In this document: piece after piece, positions 58,510 to 64,000 of the stretch
Position numbering within the stretch: position 1 is the first letter of the stretch
How the letters are laid out: each line of letters opens with the position of its first letter
From: Bacillus_AB infantis_C
Lineage (GTDB): Bacteria; Bacillota; Bacilli; Bacillales; Cytobacillaceae
Assembly: GCF_050107595.1 (NCBI RefSeq)
Contig: NZ_JBNILH010000001.1
Coordinates: 434,001-498,000 of the forward strand
DNA: 64,000 nt
Direction of reading: 5' to 3'
Notes under the pieces: generated by a model
The model's input: the letters and a program-made list of their open reading frames with translations, nothing else
Told to the model about the DNA's origin: nothing
Database searches by the model: none
Translations under genes and position numbers: made by a program

Positions 58510-59142
58510 ATGGAGTGGAAACAGATACCTTTAGGTCCGATTCAGACAAACAGCTATGTTCTTTCAAGAGAGGATGGAACCTGCCTGGTCATAGATCCGG
58601 GCGGAGAGGCGGCAAAGCTGGCGGGATATATTAAAGGCAATAAGCTGAAGCCGCTTGCTGTGCTGCTGACGCATGCCCATTTTGATCATATTGGAGCATT
58701 GGATGAAATCAGGGAAGAATTCGGCTGTCCTGCTTATCTTCATAAAAAGGAAGCTTCATGGCTGCGTGACCCTTCCCTGAACGGCTCACAGTTTTTCAGG
58801 ATGGGCAAGGTCACTGCCAAGCCTGCGGAGAATTTTCTTTCAGGAGATCAGGAAATGAAAATCGGCGCGTTTTCATTCAAAATTCTTGAGACGCCCGGCC
58901 ATTCGCCTGGAAGTGTTTCATTCTACTTCCCCGAGTCCGGCCTGGTAGCTTCAGGGGATGCTTTGTTCAGCGGAAGCATAGGAAGGACAGACCTTACCGG
59001 CGGAAACCATGAAAAGCTGCTGAAGAGCATCCACGACAAGCTTCTGGTTCTGCCGGAGGATACCCTGGTCCTGTCAGGACACGGGCCTGCTACTTATATC
59101 GGACAGGAAATGGACTCCAATCCATTCCTTAATGGATTCTGA
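58510..59142 (+). CDS. yqgX: MBL-fold hydrolase YqgX (glyoxalase II-like)
   Basis: A metallo-beta-lactamase-fold thioesterase or hydrolase of 210 residues. The dinuclear zinc motif is THAHFDHIGA; further ligands lie in ETPGHSPGSVSF, SGDALFSG and LSGHGPATYI. The family includes glyoxalase II-like bacillithiol hydrolases. CTGGAGG precedes the ATG. The midA-type gene follows 27 bp later, so an operon is likely. Confidence 0.92.
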   Translation: MEWKQIPLGPIQTNSYVLSREDGTCLVIDPGGEAAKLAGYIKGNKLKPLAVLLTHAHFDHIGALDEIREEFGCPAYLHKKEASWLRDPSLNGSQFFRMGKVTAKPAENFLSGDQEMKIGAFSFKILETPGHSPGSVSFYFPESGLVASGDALFSGSIGRTDLTGGNHEKLLKSIHDKLLVLPEDTLVLSGHGPATYIGQEMDSNPFLNGF

Positions 59143-59169
59143 GCTATTACATAAAGGCGGGGATGAAGG

Positions 59170-60234
59170 GTGCTGGAACTTTTGACTGAAATCATCAGCC
59201 GCAGCCCATCGGGAAGGATAACGGCTGAGCAGTTTATGGATATCGCACTATACGACGAAAACAAAGGCTATTATATGGTTCCCGGGCCGAAAGTCGGCCG
59301 CAATGGGGATTTCATCACTACAGTAAATATTTCTGATATCTATGGAAGGGCTGTTGCCATGTGGTATTTTCGCCAAACACAGGAGCGGGGGCTCCCTTCC
59401 TGTGTATGTGAAATCGGGGCCGGTGACGGCCGTTTTGCTTTAGCATTCATTGACGAGTGGAATAAACTGTCAGGGGAGCCTGTCACCTATTTTATCAAAG
59501 AAGAAAGCCCATATCATATATGCCTGCAGTCCTCTCTTTTAGGAGCCCGTGTTCAGCAAATCGATTCGCTCGGGGAAATTATGCCTTTTTGCGGTTTGAT
59601 TTTTTCTAATGAATTATTCGATGCCCTGCCGGTCAGAGTGGTCGAAAAACAGCAGGGGAGCATGATGGAAATTATGGTTGCAATGGAAAACGGGAAGCTT
59701 AAGGAGGAAGCTGTTCCCCTTGAGGACTCTGCTGTCCTTGCCTACATAAGGGATAACGGTCTTAAGTTAAAAGAAAATCAGCGCCTGGAGATCCCTCTAA
59801 GGATGATTGAATTGATTTCCTCCATTTCTGCAATGCTTCAGAAGGGGATTGTCCTGACTGTGGATTATGGATATACAGATGAAGAATTGATGGAGCCTGC
59901 CAGGAAAAGAGGAAGCTTAAGGGGCTATTCAAATCATAAGCTGATCGAGGATTTCTTAAGCAGTCCCGGCAAAATGGACATAACCAGCCATGTCCATTTC
60001 GATTCTTTTATCCGTGAAGGAGAGAAGCGGGACTTGAAGTTTGAAGAAAAGTACAGGCAGGATGAATTCCTCCTTTCCTGCGGCATCCTGAGGGCTCTGC
60101 AAAATCATGATGATCCTGATCCCTTTTCTGCAGCCAGCAGGCGGAACCGGGCGATCAGGCAGCTGATCATGCCTTCCGGGATGAGTGCTGCCTTTCATAG
60201 CATCGTGCAGACGAAAGGGCTGGGTGCAGGATAA
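59170..60234 (+). CDS. MidA/NDUFAF7 family SAM-dependent methyltransferase
   Basis: A class I methyltransferase-like protein (354 residues). The eukaryotic homologue NDUFAF7 methylates an arginine of respiratory complex I; the bacterial substrate is unknown. Signatures are ALYDENKGYYM, CEIGAGDGRFA (SAM motif), IFSNELFDALPVRVV and LTVDYGY. A GTG start at 59170 follows GGGGATGAAGG. A truncated repeat begins at its stop codon. Confidence 0.9.
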   Translation: MLELLTEIISRSPSGRITAEQFMDIALYDENKGYYMVPGPKVGRNGDFITTVNISDIYGRAVAMWYFRQTQERGLPSCVCEIGAGDGRFALAFIDEWNKLSGEPVTYFIKEESPYHICLQSSLLGARVQQIDSLGEIMPFCGLIFSNELFDALPVRVVEKQQGSMMEIMVAMENGKLKEEAVPLEDSAVLAYIRDNGLKLKENQRLEIPLRMIELISSISAMLQKGIVLTVDYGYTDEELMEPARKRGSLRGYSNHKLIEDFLSSPGKMDITSHVHFDSFIREGEKRDLKFEEKYRQDEFLLSCGILRALQNHDDPDPFSAASRRNRAIRQLIMPSGMSAAFHSIVQTKGLGAG

Positions 60235-60287
60235 GAAAAGCGCAAGCGCATTGCTCCCTTAAGGAACGCAGACGCTGCTGGACAGTA
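60234..60287 (-). repeat. Inverted, truncated family B repeat
   Basis: GAAAAGCGCAAGCGCATTGC, CTCCCTTAAGGAACGCAGAC, then GCTGCTGGAC is the reverse complement of the family B ends: GTCCAGCAGC fused directly to GTCTGCGTTCCTTAAGGGAG and GCGCTTGCGCTTTTC. The middle is missing. Confidence 0.7.
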
Positions 60288-60324
60288 AATCAAGTTTAAA
60301 AAAATATACTTTTTTATCTTGAAA

Positions 60325-60361
60325 TAAAAAAAAGCGATGGGTATCCATCGCTTTTTTTTTG
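60325..60361. terminator. Bidirectional terminator between midA and yqgY
   Basis: AAAGCGATGG (60331-60340) pairs with CCATCGCTTT (60345-60354) across GTAT, with long A and T runs on both sides. Confidence 0.93.
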
Positions 60362-60367
60362 CGCACA

Positions 60368-60613
60368 TTAGTGCCCTCCGGCTCCTGGGGTCATCATAAA
60401 GGTTGACCAGTAGGTGAAGCCAACAAAGAAAACGGTTAAATAAGCGCCAAAAATATAAATATACATACGTTCGGAAAGCTTTAAATAGCTTAGAAGCAGG
60501 AAAAATCCTGTTTGGCCGAAGAAGATTAGAGACGTTGTATACATGTCCCCCAAGAAGAACATGACAGCAAAAATGCCCGTCCAGAATCCCAATACTCTGT
60601 ACATGCGATCCAT
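60368..60613 (-). CDS. yqgY: DUF2626 membrane protein YqgY
   Basis: An 81-residue protein with three hydrophobic segments (GFWTGIFAVMFFLGDMY, SLIFFGQTGFFLLLSYL, YIYIFGAYLTVFFVGFTYW), ending MMTPGAGGH. It matches DUF2626/YqgY of Bacillus. AAAGGAGGG precedes the ATG on the minus strand. Function unknown. Confidence 0.92.
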   Translation of the reverse strand: MDRMYRVLGFWTGIFAVMFFLGDMYTTSLIFFGQTGFFLLLSYLKLSERMYIYIFGAYLTVFFVGFTYWSTFMMTPGAGGH

Positions 60614-60697
60614 ATGTATCCCTCCTTTAAAGCAAGCAGTTCAATCACTACCATATTATAAAGTAATTCTTATTAAAAAGTAAACAACTCTTTGCTG

Positions 60698-61399
60698 TTA
60701 CTTTGTAACCGCTGCATAGTATGAGCATGATTTGCAGTTATTCATCATGTTCTCCGTTTCAGCCAGTTCGGCCGAAGGAAAAAGTGCACCGAGCATTCCT
60801 TCCAGGTATTCAAAGTGCATTTCGCACACAGCGGCCGGATGCTTGGCTGCCACCTCTTTAAAAGGGCAGTTGTAAATTTGGAAGTATATTTTGTTTTTTT
60901 CCGCATTCATGCTGAACTCAGGGAAAAATCCAGCCGCCATGGCCGCACCCTTTAACATGAAGAATCTTTCATCAAAAGAAAGGTCTTCCTCTTTTTTTCC
61001 CTGCCTGTTCAATTCTTGTATAAGAAGCTCTCTGCCAAATTTCCTTCCGGTCTCCTTCAGGGCTTTTTTGCCGGCATCACCAAGATCCATCATTGATTCA
61101 ATGCTGATTCTTGCAAGCAGCTGGAAATCCCGGAATGGGAAATTCATCTGTATCAATTCATCAGAGAGCTTATAGTGCCTGCTTGGCCTTCCCCCTTTTC
61201 CCGTCTTGCCTGATTCGGAAACCAATAAACCGGCATCTTCCAATTTTGACAGATGCAGGCGGGCAACATTTGCATGGATGCTGAAGTTTTCAGCCATTTC
61301 CTGGACAGTGACATCCTTGTGCTTCTTTGTTATGAACTGATAAATATGATAGCGGGTTGGATCAGCCAGCACATTAGTCACCTTTAGTATTTGATCCAT
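60698..61399 (-). CDS. HTH transcriptional regulator with C-terminal Cys cluster
   Basis: A 233-residue regulator. Residues 1-75 form an ArsR-like winged HTH (VLADPTRYHIYQFI, VQEMAENFSIHANVARLHLSKLEDAGLL, GRPSRHYKLS). The C-terminal domain has four cysteines spaced C-x13-C-x29-C-x2-C (NCPFKE...AVCEMHF...NNCKSC), similar in style to the SufR-type iron-sulphur regulators. The ATG at 61399 follows GGAGGTGATGG on the minus strand. Targets are unknown. It is divergent from mgsR. Confidence 0.82.
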   Translation of the reverse strand: MDQILKVTNVLADPTRYHIYQFITKKHKDVTVQEMAENFSIHANVARLHLSKLEDAGLLVSESGKTGKGGRPSRHYKLSDELIQMNFPFRDFQLLARISIESMMDLGDAGKKALKETGRKFGRELLIQELNRQGKKEEDLSFDERFFMLKGAAMAAGFFPEFSMNAEKNKIYFQIYNCPFKEVAAKHPAAVCEMHFEYLEGMLGALFPSAELAETENMMNNCKSCSYYAAVTK

Positions 61400-61601
61400 T
61401 CCATCACCTCCACCCAACCACTTCCATTATAATACAGCGGCAGCAGAAATAGAGAAGGGAAAAATGAATGTTAGAAAAAAGTTCACAAAAAAGTATAGAA
61501 TAACAGGTGTAATTTACTGTACAAAGGTTATACAAATGATGTACAATTCATTTAACAACAAACTAACTAACTACTAAAAACCAGAAAAGTGAGGGATATA
61601 A

Positions 61602-61982
61602 ATGAATGAACTGACTTTCTTCACCTACCCGAGCTGTACATCATGCCGAAAGACCAAAAGCTGGCTCAAGGCAAACTCAATTGACTTTTCAGAAAGGCAT
61701 CTGTTCCGTGAAACACCATCCAGCAAAGAGCTGCTTGAAATCCTGTCTTTGACAACAGAAGGCCTGGATGAAGTTCTGGCAACCCGCAGCAGCACCTTTA
61801 AAAATTTAAACATCGATGTGAATGAACTCTCTCTGTCAGAGGTTGTTAAAATGATCGTGGAAGAGCCTAAGCTGCTGAGAAGGCCCATCCTGACTGACGG
61901 GAAGAAGCTGGTCGTCGGCTATAATCCCGATGCATTAAAAGGGATTGCCAGCAGGAAAGAAACGCTGAAGCTGAGCAGCTGA
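61602..61982 (+). CDS. mgsR: Spx/MgsR family regulator
   Basis: A 126-residue ArsC/Spx-like protein with the redox motif CTSC (residues 12-15) and the Spx-type start ELTFFTYPSCTSCRKTKSWL. Its position, after yqgY and before comG, identifies it as MgsR (YqgZ), which controls a subset of the general stress regulon in B. subtilis. A clear SigB promoter was not found upstream. AAGTGAGGG precedes the ATG, and a terminator follows. Confidence 0.9.
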   Translation: MNELTFFTYPSCTSCRKTKSWLKANSIDFSERHLFRETPSSKELLEILSLTTEGLDEVLATRSSTFKNLNIDVNELSLSEVVKMIVEEPKLLRRPILTDGKKLVVGYNPDALKGIASRKETLKLSS

Positions 61983-61987
61983 ACAGG

Positions 61988-62022
61988 AAAAGGGGAATCA
62001 GCCATGCTGATTCCCCTTTTTC
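61988..62022 (+). terminator. Intrinsic terminator after mgsR
   Basis: AAAAGGGGAATCAGC (61988-62002) pairs with GCTGATTCCCCTTTT (62006-62020) across CAT, then T. Confidence 0.93.
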
Positions 62023-62034
62023 TGCCGCTTGAAA

Positions 62035-62106
62035 CTGGGCTAGCTGGATTCGAACCAACGCATGACGGAGTCAAAGTCCGTTGCCTTACCGCTTGGCTAT
62101 AGCCCA
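62035..62106 (-). tRNA. tRNA-Gln (anticodon TTG)
   Basis: On the minus strand, the acceptor strands TGGGCTA and TAGCCCA pair perfectly. The D arm is GCCAAGCGGTAAGGC, the anticodon stem ACGGA/TCCGT holds loop CTTTGAC with anticodon TTG, and the T arm is GTTGGTTCGAATCCAGC. The discriminator is G, as expected for tRNA-Gln. CCA is not encoded. Confidence 0.95.
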
Positions 62107-62232
62107 CTGCTGCTGTGTAATCATAGTATATGGAAAAGCGGAGATCCTATGCAAAAAAATAAAAATATAAGGAGGAAATTTGCAGGTTCTGTCGAAATAA
62201 GTATTATCCCAAAGAAAGGCGGTGTTATATGG

Positions 62233-63300
62233 TTGAGTAAAATTGAAAGATTGGCCGACAGCATTGTATGTGATGCGGTCAGGAGAAATGCCTCGGATAT
62301 TCACATCCTCCCGCGCAGGCATGACACTCTGGTCCAGCTCAGGATCGCTGACAGGCTCTTATCGCGGCAGGTGCTGCCGACCGATGAATGTGAGAGGCTG
62401 ATTTCCCATTTCAAGTTCTCTGCTTCAATGGATATCGGCGACCGCAGAAGGCCGCAAAGCGGCGCGTATTCACTGGAGATTGATCAGAAGCTGATCGGCC
62501 TCCGATTGTCCACCCTTCCTTCTTCCCGCCATGAAAGCCTGGTCATCCGCATCCTTCCCCAGGAAGACAATATCCACATCTCAAAGATCTCCCTGTTCCC
62601 GGCTATGTCGAATAAGCTCCTGGCACTGCTGAAGCATGCCCATGGACTGGTTCTCTTTACCGGTCCGACCGGCAGCGGAAAAACGACGACCCTTTATTCC
62701 CTCCTTCATGAAACTTCATCGTTATTCAAAAGAAATGTCATCACGCTTGAGGACCCGATCGAGAAGGACAGCGACCTCGTGCTTCAGGTGCAGGTAAATG
62801 AAAAAGCAGGAGTGTCATATGCATCAGGGCTGAAGGCCATCCTGAGGCATGATCCGGACATCATTATGGTCGGTGAGATTCGCGATGCAGAGACGGCGGA
62901 AATTGCCGTACGGGCTGCGCTGACAGGCCATCTGGTGCTGAGTACAATGCACACCCGGGATGCCAGGGGTGCCATATACCGGCTGAGTGAGTTCGGGATT
63001 GGATGGCAGGAGATTGAGCAGACCCTGATAGCAGTAACAGCTCAGCGGCTCGTGGAACTGTCATGCCCGTACTGCAGCGGCACCTGCCCGCCGCACTGCC
63101 AGGGTGCCTCAGCGGGAAAAAGGGCGAGTGTATTTGAGCTATTAACAGGCAAAGCCCTTTCTGCGGTCATGAAGGAGGCCAGGGGGGAAGGGAGCCCCTA
63201 TCAGTATCCTACTCTGAGGAATGCCATCCTCAAAGGAATTGCGCTTGGTTATATCAAGAAGACGGAAATGGATCGGTGGGTGTATAATGAGGACTCGTAA
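62233..63300 (+). CDS. comGA: Competence traffic ATPase ComGA
   Basis: A type II/IV-secretion-like ATPase needed for the competence pseudopilus and DNA uptake. The 355-residue protein has Walker A (GPTGSGKTTT), the Asp box (VITLEDPIEKD), Walker B (IIMVGEIRDAETA) and the His box (GHLVLSTMHTRDA). TTG 62233 has AAAGGCGGTG upstream and gives the length of B. subtilis ComGA; longer frames would run into the tRNA gene. It overlaps comGB by 14 bp. No convincing pair of ComK AT boxes was seen just upstream. Confidence 0.94.
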   Translation: MSKIERLADSIVCDAVRRNASDIHILPRRHDTLVQLRIADRLLSRQVLPTDECERLISHFKFSASMDIGDRRRPQSGAYSLEIDQKLIGLRLSTLPSSRHESLVIRILPQEDNIHISKISLFPAMSNKLLALLKHAHGLVLFTGPTGSGKTTTLYSLLHETSSLFKRNVITLEDPIEKDSDLVLQVQVNEKAGVSYASGLKAILRHDPDIIMVGEIRDAETAEIAVRAALTGHLVLSTMHTRDARGAIYRLSEFGIGWQEIEQTLIAVTAQRLVELSCPYCSGTCPPHCQGASAGKRASVFELLTGKALSAVMKEARGEGSPYQYPTLRNAILKGIALGYIKKTEMDRWVYNEDS

Positions 63301-64000
63301 ATGGACGCTGGATGAACAGGCGGGGTTCCTGAAACGGACAGGCGAACTGCTGCAGAGGGGCTACCCGCTCAGCGAAGCAATTGAATCCCTTGCCTATCAT
63401 CTGCCTGATTACAGAAAAACCGCAATTTCAGATAGTCTCAATGATTTGAAAGAGGGGCATCCTTTTTTCCGGATCCTCACAAACCTCAAGTTCAACCCCA
63501 CTTTAATCGGCTATGTCTATTTTGCCGAGCAGCATGGCGGTCTTGCAGAAGCCTTTATAGACGGCAGCGCTATTATGGAAAGAAGAAGCAGGGATATCAG
63601 CAGCCTCAGAAAAATCCTCTATTATCCGCTTTTCCTGATGTCAGCCACATCTATTCTTTTTTTCTTTGTGCATCAGACTCTCCTCCCCAGATTTACTTCT
63701 CTGTTTTCTTCCATGGATTTAGAAACCAATTTCTTTACTGAAGCGGTAATGCTTGCAGGTGCCGCGGCCCCTATTTTTGCTGTCCTCTTCCTTGCCATCA
63801 CAGCAGCCACATTTATGTATTATTGCTTTAAGTTCAGGCATCTCCCCCAGATTGACCAGAAACGGCGCCTGGCCATGCTCCCTGCAGCCGGCCCTCTGCT
63901 CCGGCTGTTTTACACCCAGTATTTCACGGCCCAGCTTGGCTATCTATTGGGAGGGGGGCTCTCAGTCTCTGAAGCTCTTCTCTTATTCCAGCGAAATCCC
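63287..64000 (+). CDS. comGB: Competence membrane protein ComGB (3' end outside window)
   Basis: A GspF/PilC-like inner membrane protein of the competence pseudopilus. The first 238 residues are visible: a soluble N-terminal helical domain (LKRTGELLQRGYPLSEAIESL, YVYFAEQHGGLAEAF) and the first TM hairpins (YYPLFLMSATSILFFFVHQTLLP). The ATG lies within the end of comGA, so translation is coupled. The gene continues past the window end. Confidence 0.93.
   Translation, partial: MRTRKWTLDEQAGFLKRTGELLQRGYPLSEAIESLAYHLPDYRKTAISDSLNDLKEGHPFFRILTNLKFNPTLIGYVYFAEQHGGLAEAFIDGSAIMERRSRDISSLRKILYYPLFLMSATSILFFFVHQTLLPRFTSLFSSMDLETNFFTEAVMLAGAAAPIFAVLFLAITAATFMYYCFKFRHLPQIDQKRRLAMLPAAGPLLRLFYTQYFTAQLGYLLGGGLSVSEALLLFQRNP

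Noticed and set aside
61420..61600. SigB promoter before mgsR
   Set aside because: No GTTTAA-12/15-GGGTAT pair could be found; only sigma-A-like TGTACA/TACAAT elements are present.
62062..62232. Longer ComGA N terminus from ATG 62062
   Set aside because: It would lie inside the tRNA-Gln gene and add residues absent from the ComGA family; the TTG at 62233 has a proper ribosome site.
62107..62232. ComK boxes before comGA
   Set aside because: The region is AT-rich, but no AAAA-N5-TTTT pair with helical spacing was found.
1..64000. Prophage, ICE, restriction or other defence island
   Set aside because: No integrase, transposase, phage structural, methyltransferase-restriction or known defence gene is present; the gene order is the conserved Bacillus core.

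Overview
The window is a stretch of a low-to-mid GC, endospore-forming Bacillaceae chromosome. Gene order follows the Bacillus subtilis era-recO-glyQS-ccpN-dnaG-sigA ... yqf/yqg ... comG region almost gene for gene. Sporulation capacity is suggested by an orphan GerA/SpoVAF-type gene and competence capacity by the start of a comG operon. The exact species cannot be read from the sequence alone.

Layout. 1-10.6 kb holds informational genes: the end of era, yqzL, recO, a glycine T-box with glyQ-glyS, ccpN-yqfL, a UPF0178 gene with an apparent AUU start, dnaG and sigA. 10.7-20.2 kb holds an unknown membrane protein, an acyl-CoA dehydrogenase with a perfect cre site, cccA, trmK-yqfO, ispH, yqfQ (VrrA-like), cshB, nfo and yqfT. 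20.4-22.5 kb is a zinc island (znuC-znuB-zur) behind a candidate Zur operator. 22.6-33 kb holds yqfW, yqfX, ispG, yqfZ, a chemoreceptor, a DUF1189 gene, a Na/Pi cotransporter, yqgC, sodA and an MFS gene. 33-40.3 kb holds pbpA and the pstSCAB-phoU operon behind PhoP-box-like repeats with 11-bp spacing. 40.4-45.2 kb is the least understood part: yqzC-yqzD on the minus strand, and on the plus strand a DUF4912/HTH gene, a fusion of a degenerate GH57-like domain with a GT4 glycosyltransferase, and a gene of unknown family. 45.3-64 kb holds rpmG, yqgN, DUF92, gluP, the germination protein, yqgQ-glcK, an LTA-synthase-family gene, yqgT to yqgY, a Cys-rich HTH regulator, mgsR, tRNA-Gln, comGA and the start of comGB.

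The genes form mostly short operons closed by clear intrinsic terminators. Both terminal MEP-pathway enzymes (IspG, IspH) are present but unlinked. Phosphate uptake (Pst), zinc uptake (Znu/Zur) and carbon control (CcpN, cre) can be read from the regulatory DNA.

Spacers after recO, the acyl-CoA dehydrogenase, nfo, yqfW, gluP and midA carry copies of related, strongly folded dispersed repeats of about 120-200 bp, and a third repeat type precedes pstS. No prophage, transposase, CRISPR or defence island was seen. The best candidate for an undescribed system is the DUF4912 - pseudo-GH57/GT4 - unknown trio at 41.6-45.2 kb.
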